A DNA stretch of 64,000 bases from Phytoseiulus persimilis (lineage: Eukaryota > Arthropoda > Arachnida > Mesostigmata > Phytoseiidae), in NCBI GenBank assembly GCA_037576195.1, contig CM075101.1, forward strand, positions 11,656,001-11,720,000, given 5' to 3'. The translations under genes and the position numbers were made by a program. Positions within the stretch are counted from its first letter, which is position 1. Every line of letters begins with the position of its first letter. This document shows positions 25,878 through 36,354 of this stretch, piece by piece. Below the pieces are notes generated by a model. It was not told the DNA's origin. It worked only from the letters and a program-made list of their open reading frames with translations, and ran no database searches.

Positions 25878-26002
25878 AGACGGGGCTCGCCCACGATATT
25901 CCTTGTGATCTATTCGCGATCGTATTCACATTGTCGGAATTTTTCTGATGGGAATTCCGGCTGAGAATGTCGGTGAAATTGATGCAAATTCTCAGGCATG
26001 AC

Positions 26003-26223
26003 TAGGGTTTGCGAAAGCCCGCATTTGTCGGACCGCAAGCCCGCGGTCTATGAATTCAACGGATAATAGTTAGCGGACCTCGGTAACAATCATCTGAATA
26101 GCTATAGTAATGATAGTTAATCCGCGGGCTTTTTCGGATGAAGCCTGCGCGTCAGACCCGGGGTCCTGACGCCGCAAATGCGGGCGCCCGCGGGCTCCGA
26201 AATGCGGGCTTTCACAAATTTTT
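26003..26223. mobile_element. Non-autonomous hAT-type MITE
   Basis: 221 bp with terminal inverted repeats of 24 bp (26003-26026 and 26200-26223). They match at 19 of 24 positions, and the inner 14 bases, GAAAGCCCGCATTT, are identical. The 8-bp direct repeat GGCATGAC abuts both ends exactly (25995-26002 and 26224-26231). Eight-base duplications and a TAGGG-like terminus are typical of hAT elements. The interior has several GCCCGC subterminal words and no coding potential. The right terminus has drifted to A/T. Confidence 0.82.
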
Positions 26224-26231
26224 GGCATGAC

Positions 26232-27159
26232 CAAGGAACCGTAAAACTCGACCACAGCCGACGAAGCCATCGAGCTCCCAACACGAGGAATCGCAGATTA
26301 CCTCGAGTAGGGAACTCTCAAGTTTTCAATTGCGCGCGGAAGGGTTTCAATTCTCCGAGGGCGGCGAGGAGCACGCAACCCTTGAGCTTAACGAAAAATT
26401 CCAAAGCTCTTTACACTTTTCTCGCCGTGATGACGAAGTTAACGAGTGCATGAAAATTGAATCTCCTCTTCTGCCCTCGGATTTATCAGGAGCGAAGATC
26501 CCTCGCGTGTTGAATCCTCGATATTTTCGCCTAAGAGAGGTTCGTGCAATCGCAAATAATCCTTCTGCCGCCTCCTCCGAAGCTTCCTTGTGCGAAAGCT
26601 CGTAGTGAAAGGTTTTGGCCCCGCAGACACGGTCGAGTGCGGCAAGTGACTTTGGCGGAGAGCGGTAGGAAGAGCGGAACTAGAGTTCGATGCGGGATGG
26701 TCCTGCATTGACGAGATCCGACAAGAACCCACGGTTCGAAATCGTTGATAAGTGTCAGCCTGAAATCACATCAAGTTTCCTGAACGAGTTGCGTCTGCTC
26801 ATGCGGACTATCCCACTTCGGGTCTATGGTTTATGCCACGCACTTAGTCATGCGTTCCCCGTTGAATCGAGCCCTTCGATGGTTGTGACAGCGAATTATT
26901 CCAACTTCGATTCCCATGCCCCTACGGAGTTCGCCCTCAATCGTGCATGCGTTTGCTATGCCATGATGTGCGATGTTCGTCGACGCCGACACGCAACGTT
27001 GTGTATTCGAGCCGACGAGCCCTGCTTATGGACATCTTTCGCGAAATGAGCCTGGATGCAATGTTTTGGAACGCGTTTTAGTTCGAAAGCCTCAGTTTTC
27101 GACGGATACCATGTACCGCCTCAGCGCACTGCGCCCTATTCCAGACAGGGCACTCTGAG
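26232..27159. other. No confirmed gene
   Basis: A 91-codon acidic open frame at 26330-26605 (+) overlaps a 97-codon frame on the minus strand. A 119-codon frame spans 26690-27049 (+). None is recognised or supported by splice evidence. Confidence 0.35.
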
Positions 27160-27663
27160 ATGAATCTGGAGACGCGAAGCTTCAACTTGAGTTCGGTGAG
27201 AAACGAGCTGAAATATCAATCGGAAAACATCAACCCATACGAGCTCGTGTATTTGTTCGAGAGGTGCAAGAAGAACGGTTCACTGAATGACGCAATCCGA
27301 ATCTCGAAGCGCCAGGATCGGATTTGGGGCTACAACAAGATGAACTCCTCGAGCAACAGCTTTCGCAACACTCCGGGTGAGTAGAATTTCGTGATTTGCG
27401 CCGAAAAGCTCGTCGCTCGAGATTCTTAGGCCTCCTCCGCCGCTGCGAAAGCTCTGGCGAAGCTTGATCCCTCTCGGATGATTGAAGTTGTGCAGTCACA
27501 CAAGTGCGTGACCACGAATAGGATCGTGTATCCATGGCGGGCTGGGGGGCCTGATGGACCCGCCACCTCCGGGTCTGATCGGCCTGATCTGACCTTGAGC
27601 TCTCAAATCAACTGCCCATCAGGATCATCTGCTCCCGGAGAAGTGATTCCACCGCATGGCTGA
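27160..27663 (+). CDS. Candidate two-exon gene, 142-aa unknown protein
   Basis: Exon 1 (27160-27376) starts at ATG and ends at CCG-G|GTGAGT, phase 1. Exon 2 (27452-27663) starts after GCCGCTGCGAAAG with a pyrimidine-rich tract upstream and continues in the matching phase to TGA. Exon 1 has ordinary amino-acid composition with a helical stretch (PYELVYLFERCKKNGSLNDA). Exon 2 begins ALAKLDPSRMIEVVQSHKC. I recognise no family. A second acceptor just upstream (ATTCTTAG) would break the frame. It may be part of a longer gene. Confidence 0.38.
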
Positions 27664-28515
27664 GTTCTCTCCACTCCGAATGAGTTCGATTCTCGGTTCC
27701 GCGGAAAGCGATCGAGTGCACCAGGAAAACTCCAACTTCTGAACAACGGTTGAGCAAGCCACGCTCAGAACGAATCCCCGATGATTTTTCAATGGATGGG
27801 AACATTTGATCCCACAAGGCGAGGATACTGCAATGCCAGATGGACTGAGAACCGGCAAGACAAACGATGTTTCGATGAGATTTGGATCAGAAAGTCGAGC
27901 GGCAGAGGAAAGAACAGGGCAAGTTCAGTGAAAGGTTGAATCAGGGCACAGAAATGCGAAGGTAACCTGAAGAAGGAACGGTTCGAGAGGGTGTACAAAG
28001 TTTTCGTTGAGTGTACGAGAAGAACCACGAACATAGGAATCATGTATCTACCTCGTCAGCCTCTTCGCTGAATCGTAAGGGACCATAAACCTTTGACCTG
28101 GAGGCTACAAATTGAACTCCTCGCCGAAAAAATCTCATCTCGAGCCAACACTGAGACACGAGGAGCGCCACAGAGAGTTCGGGAGTTGAAGAGCAAAGCA
28201 GGGTAGGAGAATAACGCTAAAGTTAGATCGCAAGCCACCGAAGTAGGAAATGAGTTTCTATAGCTCCCAGTTTTAGCTTCGATTAAGGTGACAGAGAAAG
28301 GCCGCTGTAAGGATGAATATTTGGGGGAATCCATTCAGAATGTCTTTCATGCACCGACACGATACAGGACTGGAGATTCGAGTCAGGTATCGGTGCGGTC
28401 AGCTCAAGCGTCACCTACAAACAACCACGCCAGAAAACACGAGCTCTTTACTCCGACGTTTCGACTGTATGACGGCAGTCATGTGTTGAGCGTGTGAGAA
28501 AAAACGTCGTGTCAA
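27664..28515. other. No confirmed gene
   Basis: Minus-strand frames at 27608-27817, 27789-28043 and 28056-28334 look protein-like and hydrophobic. They are in different frames, and I could not join them with consistent splice sites. 28526-28795 (-) lies antisense to the first exon of the next gene. Confidence 0.35.
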
Positions 28516-29856
28516 ATGGCATCTCTCATGAGGGCATTCCGGACCTCATTGGTTTCATTGAGACTTCGTTACTCCACAGCTGCGCTCTGCATAAAGTCGT
28601 ATTCAAAGTTTCTCCCGTTTCATCCAGGGTGAACGTTGTTTCCAGGTGCACACAGATCCCCGGCGGGCCAGGATAACTTTCAAAGCAATTCGGGGAGTGG
28701 TGAGTTGAACAGTGTGAAATCGGGTGAACAACGGTTCGTATGGATCGTGGAGTGGACCCCTGGTCGACAGGCTCTTTCGGTATAAATCGCGTCAAACAAT
28801 CTGTGTTCTCATCTCACCCATCCCTCGTCTCCAGCCCGGAAGCCCAAGCGAGCTGGAGAATCCTCTCACATAAAAAGCCAGCAATCGACTTGGAGCCAGT
28901 TCCAAAGCTCCCCTGCGGGTTTTAGGCCTAAGGATGAAAAATGGCTCGAACCAGAGAACCTTGAGGAACGTTTTGTCAGCGCGGTAAATCTTATCGGTGA
29001 CCAAGATAAGTACGGAGAGCACGAATATGTCAGGTAAAGCCTAGTTCGCGATTGTAACGTCAGCACGGAGGGGCCTATCGTCCCCTGGTGATGCTTCCAC
29101 ATGGTCAGAGCACGGTCACCGTTCGATGGGGGAGGGGGGGGGGGCGAGGAGTTCTCTGATGGAAGCTGTTTCTCGCAGAGAGTGGCTCCACATTCGGCAA
29201 AGCAGAGCGGAGTTCGTATTGGAGCCTATCCTGTGGAGCATTCATCGGCTGGACCCTCCGGGTTTCATTCTGAGCACGCCTGAGTTCCCCGAGGAGAAGA
29301 TCCTCCTCGACCTCCTGCGGACGTTTCGGCACCCCTATTTGGGCTACCGCAAGAAAACGATTTGCATTTTTGTCGACGCCACTCAAATTGGAACCCTCGC
29401 CAAGAAACTCAAGTTGAAAAAAATATCGGTTGCTGTGTTATCAGACGAACAATCCCAAGGCTTCCTCGGGTTCAACTCGGTATTTCTCACAACTCACGCA
29501 CGGCACGTTGGCAATCTACCAGTTGACAACCTCATCAATTACCAGATGTTCCAAACTGCGAGTCAATACATAGACCGCGTGCGACTGCTTCGACGGAGAG
29601 GTAAGATCGTTTTAGCGAATCGAAAAATCCGTAGCTAGACGACCAATCACCCCCTCATACGGCCAGCGTGGCTCTCGACTTCCTGAGAGCTGATGCCGAG
29701 CTTCACGTTCTAGGACACATGACGACTTTCTTCAACCCCGACCTCGACTCTCAGATTGTTCCGAGCTTGGTGCAAGAGTTGAGAAAACGAAAAATCGAGG
29801 TTCCCGCTTTCCTCAAAGAGAGATCCGGAGAAGGAGCCGACCAAGTACGCCGCTGA
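28516..29856 (+). CDS. Degenerate DEAD-box helicase-like protein with mitochondrial presequence
   Basis: Four exons join in phase: 28516-28628, 28926-29033, 29179-29600, 29690-29856 (TGA), giving 269 aa. The N-terminus, MASLMRAFRTSLVSLRLRYS, is basic, hydroxylated and free of acidic residues, like a mitochondrial presequence. From about residue 120 the protein follows a Vasa/DDX3-type second RecA domain: EEKILLDLLR, then ICIFVDATQIGTLAKKL (the family's LVFVETKKGADSL), SDEQSQ (GDRSQ), NLINYQM (HVINFDL), YIDRVRLLRRR (motif VI, YVHRIGRTGR), HMTTFFNP (TSFFNE) and KIEVPAFLKE (EVPSWLE). The ATP-binding first RecA domain with motifs I and II is missing, and motif V (ARGLDI) and motif VI are not conserved. 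ATPase activity is therefore not expected. It may have become an RNA-binding or ribosome-assembly factor; that role is inference. Confidence 0.72.
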
Positions 29857-30627
29857 AACGATCTCCTTCGTGAACCCATAACCGCATATTGTCAGCCCGC
29901 AATATTTTAAGGTTCATACTTTTGCCGCTCAGAAAACTCTCAAAGGTGTGAGAACCGCGCCGCTGATGTAAACTCTGCCAAGGACGGGCGAGCCACGGGC
30001 AGCCGAATAAATATGTAAATATCCCCGGAAGATGATATAGCCCGGAGCGCAGATCACCTCGATCTGTGTTCCGACGAGGAAACGATGAGTCGACGGATTT
30101 TCCGAAGCCTGATCCAGTCGATCATGACCGATCCTGATTTATGTAATCTAAAACAAGCTCAGAAGCGATTCGCGCGAGACTTCGAGTTGCGCGAGCCTCC
30201 ATTGGCCGAGTCTGAGGAATGTATTGTTGTTGTTGTCCTCTTGTTTGGAATACCGTTCGAGCAGAGCTCTGCAGAAACGTGACTTCGTAGAAGGAAGTCT
30301 AGTGTCAAGGACGAACTCATCTATCAGCGGTCGCAGTCCAATGGAACCCATTTATTGACAACGATGGCCACTTTTGCTTGGAATAACTGAAATTTTCATC
30401 AATTTATCGCAAACATTTAATGTTAGGTAACTAACGAGCGAAGAATTACCGATGGCTTGGCAGAGACCTAGGGCACATTCGTCAAATCTCCATGAGGATT
30501 TGGTTGGTCGTTAGGAAGAACCGGTGTTGAATGCACCTTGTGTCAATGATTTTGTCAATGGAAAAGATTTTCAACTTCGAACATGAAAGATGCGTGGCGT
30601 GATTCTTATGACTTGGACTAACCTCAG

Positions 30628-31252
30628 AATGATTCGCGGAGTCCTTCATTGTCGAATTTCCAACGTGATCGGGAGAAATTCATCGTCGATACTGGTTCCT
30701 AAATCCGGATGCGTGTTTACTAAATGCACCCCGGATCCAAAGTTTCCGACGACGACTCGCGAAAACGAATCCACAATACCTCTGCGGCTCCGTGGGTACG
30801 CTTGGGAAGGGGGCGCACAGTTCTCCCACCACTGGCATACGGGACTGTCACGCTCTAGGCTGGATGTGACATTTGGGAGAAGGTCGGCAATATTGAGATA
30901 CCTCGATTCCGCGAATTCTCATCGCAGTGCCTTATGTCCGTGATCACAATGACGTTTGTTCTCCTGCGCATCCCAGTCCCGTTGGAGTTTGGTTTCAACA
31001 CAAGATAGATGTAATTTCCAGTTGAGGTGAGCGTAACAGTTTTGGAACAGTGGGTCTTCTAGTGATCGTGCGCGGAGGGTGGTTGTTTTGCGACGTCCGT
31101 TTTTCCAGACATTGAACCGTAATCTCGTTTTTTGGGAGAAGTGCGACCATGAAGTTCTCCATCCAGAATTAGACGATCTCCGGAGGCTCATCGATTTCAG
31201 TCATATCTTGAAGCACGAGGACATCTATGTCAAGAGAGGAAAAAACAAGTAG
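30628..31252 (+). CDS. Unknown small protein, three 3' exons
   Basis: Three exons agree in phase: 30628-30694 (after GACTAACCTCAG, phase 0 to 1), 30928-31010 (phase 1 to 0) and 31109-31252 (TAG), encoding about 97 residues. Blocks include LSNFQRDREKFIVDTV, PSPVGVWFQHKID and the charged C-terminus HILKHEDIYVKRGKNK. Branch-point-like CTAAC precedes the first acceptor. The 5' exon is unsure: ATG 30452-30502 would fit in phase but needs a weak GTTGGT donor, while a good-looking frame at ATG 30085 ends in the wrong phase. It looks like a conserved organellar or housekeeping protein, but I cannot name it. Confidence 0.5.
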
Positions 31253-32242
31253 ATAGCGCTACTCCGAGATGTACAAACAAGACCATCGACGGAATGCCGA
31301 CGACCCACATTCTGCCTCATCATTCATCTCATTATTTTGATGCCATGAAGCTTCGGAGGACCTCTGCCGCTGTGAGGAGAGATATGTAACGTGTACCTGC
31401 CGGCTTTTCCACGCCGGAGAGATCCGCTGATTCGTCGATTCATCGATGTGGAATCGATTCAGATGCATCTGCTCCGGTGCCTGAAGTTGACCTGTGAATC
31501 ATCGGAGCCCTCCACACAGTATACCAGAATACACGAAGAGCCTGAGCTGTTCTCGATACGATGACTGATTCCAGTCGAACCCCTGCTTATCGCCAGCTGT
31601 GATTGTGTCGACTATGTTGCCAACGTGAGAATTCAGAACATGATGATGCTGTGACTACCGTAATTAAAAGTCTTCCGATCGAGGAAAATCGATTTTCCTC
31701 CTTCGGCCTTTGAGGAAATGAACGGAGAAATCTTTCAGGGAAGTCCACAGAAGATACCCATTGAGAAGAGCCATTCGTGTTAGTTCCGATCCCGATACCG
31801 CAGAAACGTCCTTGATCAGAATCACTCGATAGGAGTCTTGGGATGCTGGCCATCAGCCTATGGGCTGTGAAGCGCTTCAATACTGATCTGGACTTTGATA
31901 GAATTCCAGGTTGGATCGAACTGTCATTGTGCACCTCAGCATCCTGCTTTCTTCGAATCCCCCGGAAATTTGCGGATCATCCCACTAAAGCCGTATCCTG
32001 GTGATAAAGCGTATAACGATAAATCAACTATACGGGGCATCCCGCGAAAAAGGTCGAATCGTTCTTGACACGAGCCGGAAAGACTGAATTCTAGATAGGG
32101 GCCGTTTGGCTGCGTAGAAATCCCTGAATTGAGGTATTTGTTGAGGGAAGCAGGGTCAGGGCCCTTCATTGCTTGCTCCAAAATAGGGACGGAAGCGGTC
32201 TCTGGATCGTATGGGAAGTGACGGGAACCTCATGGGAATGAG
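31253..32242. other. Minus-strand gene-like frames, unresolved
   Basis: A minus frame from about 32230 to 31936 (TGA) is 95+ codons, opens after an acceptor-like CATTCCCATGAG, and looks coding (ordinary composition, no low complexity). A second minus frame of 115 codons is at 31587-31934. Both lie just downstream of the 191-aa minus gene and could be its 3' exons by alternative splicing or a separate gene. They are not recognised. Confidence 0.3.
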
Positions 32243-32902
32243 TTACAGCTGATAGGGGCGAGGCTCTTTATTTGGCGTCGCGGTGGGAGTCGACTTGACT
32301 AGTTTGTGAGGGACGTTTTGAGCGGAACGTTGCAAAGAAATGCTCAATCTGGAAATTTCTCGATTCAAATCTCGCAGAACGGCTCTTTGCGCTGTGTGGT
32401 CTCGGAATCTCGATAGATGCCGGCTGGTAGAGACGGCATAGTTTCCGTGCTGCAGGGACTGGATCCGGTCTTGAGAGCAAACCGAGTAGTTTTTTAGCTC
32501 GTGCACTACATGCGGCGTCATATCGTGGAGCGAATGGAACTGTTTCAACTTGATCTTCAGGGTGACAGCCAAAAGATACGCCTTCGCGAAGCGGACATCG
32601 GAGGCGTACGTCGACTTGAGCTCAACTGTTCGGTCTAACAGCTTCATCTGCCCGTGTAAGTGTTGGAGTTGTCGATGCACACCACTTGTCGGCGGGAGGA
32701 TTTCCTGAAAGTCAGGCAGCGCCAGTCAGGGAGCGAGTTGGAGAAGAACTGAGACTCCAAATACATTGAAAGGAATAACGCAAAATACCTGTTTGCGAGC
32801 AGGAGGATCAGCACGTTGCTTCACACGGTTTGTAAGAAGGAACCTCGAGCTCTCTGCGCCCGTGAAGTTCTTGATCAGCAGAACTTTCCTCTGAGCTCTC
32901 AT
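32243..32902 (-). CDS. Two-exon gene, 191-aa unknown protein
   Basis: Minus strand: exon 1 is 32902-32789 (ATG, 38 codons, donor CAG|GTATTT) and exon 2 is 32704-32243 (acceptor CTGACTTTCAG, stop TAA). Phase is 0 on both sides. The protein begins MRAQRKVLLIKNFTG, is strongly basic, and has long amphipathic helices in its middle (for example HGQMKLLDRTVELKS and VLRDLNREISRLSISL), suggesting a helical or coiled-coil fold. I recognise no domain. An AATAAA lies within the last codons (32267-32272, minus), which would place cleavage close to the stop. Internal rather than short-ORF support makes this more credible than most unknowns here. Confidence 0.5.
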
Positions 32903-34223
32903 GTTTATAGTGTCGCCGTTCTATTAATGAATTTCGTTGTTCTAAACTGAAACAGCGAGCCGCGACTCTGGAACGGACCTCTCCCGATGAGCGAGTGAGT
33001 TGGTGAGCAATCCAACCTTGAGTTGGGAGCAAGCGGAGGAAAATCGTACCCGGAGGAAAGTCAGCAGAAAACGAACGCAGCAGTTAAGATGCGGAGCCGT
33101 TCGGTTCGGTCTGACAATTAGTTGCAGCTCCTTACCTTCGACTTCTCATGAGCGGTTTCGGGTGTTCCCGGGGGGAGAATACGTGGGTCTTTGCGTCGAA
33201 AGCATCGTTAAGGGTAGAATAGCTCCCCATGTGACTCATCTAACGCCCGAATACCCAGCCCGAACGCCCTGGTTCTCATCATCATCCAGGGGAAGGGGAG
33301 TATCCTAATCAAAGAAGTGAGTTACACACGGTTGAGGCTCACTCATTTCATACTTCGAAATCGCGACGAAAGAAAGAGCCTCCCGAAACAATTGTCGGAC
33401 TTTTCACTCTGCGCTGGAGAACGGCGCGTCCTATGCCAGAGAAGATGATTTAGACGGTTCGCCTTGCAACACTTCATGTAGCCGCGTAGACAACATTCAG
33501 AGTTGCCAATCACGCGGCCGTCAGTCAGAGTCAGTCTCATTCGGAGGATTCGACGCATTTCTTGTTCGAACACTGTAGGTACTGATATCATTGTGATTCT
33601 AGTCATGCTCTCGGCGGAAACGCGGCGTAAAACTTCCACGAAGAAGCAGAGCCCAGAATCAATTGCGGGCGAGCGCACCATGGGGATTCTATCGATTCGG
33701 AATCTCCAAGACTCTGTGGGAAGCGGTGGCGGTCCCCTCGCTGACACACGCAAATGCAGATAAACCGACATGACCCTGACGTATTCAGAGGCTGATGAGC
33801 TTTGCAAGTGTTCATTACAGGAAATAACTCGTCCTGCGTGATTCGATCGGTTCTCGGAGGGAGCGAGTTTTCCCAAAGAGAAAGACTTCGAACAAACAGT
33901 TTTTAACCGGACTCAGCTAAATGCTCGGAGAGATTTGAAGAGCCGAGGTACTAACTTTGTAGGTCATTTATTGCATCGGATCATAGGCGCCGGATTTTCT
34001 GAGACGATCGAAGTCGAGGCATGTTGTCCAAGATTTTCTTGTTTAAAATAATATCACGGAAAACAGAATGAGTAGGAACGGGAACCGTCAGTCCTCACTC
34101 GATCAACACTAAACCTCCTGCAGAGGTGGCGTAAGTCTTGCCGTCCACGAGAATGAATTCGGAGGTCGGCCTGTGCGGGATTCGTTGGATCGAATAATTG
34201 GGAGGTTGAACACGAATCTCACC
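32903..34223. other. No confirmed gene
   Basis: This includes the upstream region of the 191-aa gene. A 177-codon minus frame spans 33343-33876 but overlaps an 86-codon plus frame and has no recognisable motif. The rest shows nothing I can support. Confidence 0.35.
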
Positions 34224-34634
34224 TCATAACAGTAGACTAGGCGTAAGCTCGACGCGGAAATCAGACATTTTCAAAAGCAACTCATCGATTCTATTTTTGT
34301 AACTATTGAGTGCTTGAAGCTGCTCTTGGAGCTTCTCACACGGATTAGGAAGCTTCGGAGGGTTGCTGTTGACGCTCCGACCGGCGGAAGGGTCGATGGT
34401 TATAAGCAGAATCGAAGGGTCTCTTTTGATATGATCCTTCATTAAAGAAAGGAAGAGAAAGAAGGTTTCCATTCTAGAAAGAAGTTCATGCGCCCAGAGG
34501 AACGCTGACCAGAAAGTTCTGGTGGTCTCGTAGGTTTTCTCGTTGTCGATCATCAAGCATAACTCATTTCTGTCCGTGGTGAGCTCAAGGAATGATTTGA
34601 TCAGATACGTTTTCAGCTGAGGAAGGTCCTGCAA
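34224..34634 (-). CDS. Candidate 3' exon of unknown helical protein
   Basis: On the minus strand an acceptor (ATCTCTCATTGCAG) precedes 34631, and the frame then runs 135 codons to TAA at 34224. The product is rich in leucine and aromatic residues, with predicted helices (YLIKSFLELTTDRNEL, FWSAFLWAHELLSRMETFFL) and a C-terminal coiled-coil stretch (CEKLQEQLQALNSYKNRIDE). No family is recognised. A 42-bp intron could join it to MTGQALGFEEAVILDF upstream (34717-34670), but introns that short are unusual. Confidence 0.42.
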   Translation of the reverse strand: MQDLPQLKTYLIKSFLELTTDRNELCLMIDNEKTYETTRTFWSAFLWAHELLSRMETFFLFLSLMKDHIKRDPSILLITIDPSAGRSVNSNPPKLPNPCEKLQEQLQALNSYKNRIDELLLKMSDFRVELTPSLLL

Positions 34635-34713
34635 TGAGAGATCATCCGTTATTGCGATTGTCGCAACACGAAATCGAGTATGACGGCTTCCTCGAAACCC
34701 AGTGCCTGGCCTG

Positions 34714-34995
34714 TCATGAGGTTAGCACTTTCATAGAATCATTATCGCCCGTTCCCTTCCGGATTCGAAAAGCATGAAGGGTGGGTTGGTTGGCATCCTT
34801 CTCCAGCTCACTATATCCAAAGAAATTAATTGGTCTCTGAGAGAGGAGGAGCCAGTGGAGAGAGGAAACGCCACAGATCAGCTTCAATTCAGAAGGGTAC
34901 TCGGACTCCAAACGTTTGAGAGCCAAGGGATCGGAGAGGGGGTCGATTGCATCCGTTTCCCTAAGAGCCTTGAACTTTTCGTTGTTGAAGCCGCC
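34714..34995 (-). CDS. Candidate exon of the same unknown gene
   Basis: A minus-strand open frame of 93 codons (34995-34714, TGA) has ordinary globular composition: FKALRETDAIDPLSDPLALK, LICGVSSLHWLLL, INFFGYSELEKDANQPTLHA. It lies directly upstream of the 34224-34634 exon in the same orientation. The frame shifts by one base at its end, so either a splice donor is used before the stop or the gene is damaged. It is not recognised. Confidence 0.35.
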   Translation of the reverse strand, partial: GGFNNEKFKALRETDAIDPLSDPLALKRLESEYPSELKLICGVSSLHWLLLSQRPINFFGYSELEKDANQPTLHAFRIRKGTGDNDSMKVLTS

Positions 34996-35470
34996 TCAGG
35001 ACAGAGCACCTCGATCTTCACACATGAACACCACGAGTTTTCTGCAGTGAAAACCCCTCAGATCTCCTCGTTAATTACTAGGTAGGAAATACGGAAAAGC
35101 ATTTTCCACGTGATTGCACTACGAGTCATGTGACTCACTGCAAGCGTGCCAAAAAGTTATTGAAAATCAGTCCAATAAACCGCTCGTCAATTTAAAAAAA
35201 AAATATCTGCCGATTTGAATGATTTTGGATAGTATGATTTCCTTACGTCTCCGAACCCCATGTCCGGTCAGCTTTGGTGCCAAAAGTCCGGCTTCGAGCG
35301 AATTCCGGGAGAAATATCTGGGTTTTGAGCGTTTTTCGCGCTGCTCCGAATCGCTAACATTGATCGGTTCCTCGATTGGGAGGACTCAAGCATTCAGGAA
35401 TCTTCATCCGGTCACTTCGAGGGAATATCATGCAACAATTGTAGCTGGATAATTCCAATATCGAACACCT

Positions 35471-35537
35471 TTGTTTTCCGGCTGATCCTGTCAGCCAGCC
35501 CTCAGAAGTGTCCCGGAATCACCCCTCGGTACCTTGG
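35471..35537 (-). mobile_element. SINE 3'-end insertion with perfect 14-bp target duplication
   Basis: 67 bp on the minus strand match the 3' end of the SINE at 52936-53209: CTTCTGAGGGCTGGCTGA, then CAGCCGGAAAA. The 14-bp word AATATCGAACACCT flanks it on both sides (35457-35470 and 35538-35551). This is a severely 5'-truncated retroposed copy. Confidence 0.88.
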
Positions 35538-35551
35538 AATATCGAACACCT

Positions 35552-36318
35552 GGACTGAAATTCCGACGCTGAATCACGGCAATAGTATGCAAAATGCAAG
35601 TTCGATTCTCGTCCGGTAACTTCGCGTCTTCAAACACCAACTCATCACACTCACTCCAAGTGGAGGCAACGGCAACGGTTAACGCCCTATTTTTTCACTA
35701 CTTGCGGCGCTGTAGAGCGGTTTATCATCCAGAGATTGGAGGAGCTCCGCATGAAAATTGGAACCAAAGGAAAACGAACCTTCTTGAGCCTCTTTGGCGA
35801 AGCGCCGGCCATTTCTCCGATTCCCGATGAGTGTTTATTTGAAGTCACTGGCAAGTCATGCTCTCGGTTCCGCTACCGCTGAAACGAGCTCGTCGCTTGG
35901 CTGGTTTCGAGCGTTTTCGCCATGGGAGGGAAAACGGGGTCCTTCAGATTCTTCGCGGTGAATAGAATGAAGACACGATGTGAAACGTCGCCGACGTTCG
36001 TCCAAGACGACACGTTCTCTCTGAATCGTCTTTAGTTTGAACGTCGTCAAACTCCAGCAATTCTAAAAGTGTAGCATTTCCACATCTCCGTCTCTATTCA
36101 AAGTTTTGTGCTGCGGAACGTACCGCCAAACTCCTCCTCAAGACTTTTCGGGGAGCATTCCACCCGAGCTGGAGTTATTTTGGACAGAAACTTTGCCAAG
36201 TTACAGACCTCCTGGCTCGTCTCTAGTTCTCGCGAAACGGCAAGGACGCCAATCGAATCGCGATTGGATTGCTTGGAAAGGCGAAATAATTCGATGATTG
36301 ACAGCATAAGAAAGAGCA
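35552..36318. other. No confirmed gene
   Basis: Short frames on both strands (78 codons at 35594-35830 plus; 64 codons at 35856-36050 minus; 73 codons at 36098-36319 minus) overlap one another and are not recognised. Confidence 0.35.
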
Positions 36319-36324
36319 TTTATT
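36319..36324 (-). terminator. Polyadenylation signal AATAAA
   Basis: AATAAA on the minus strand, about 30 bp after the stop codon of the secreted-peptide gene. The context is GCAATAAATG. Confidence 0.6.
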
Positions 36325-36354
36325 GCTTGGTCACAAATTTCACATCACGGTCCG

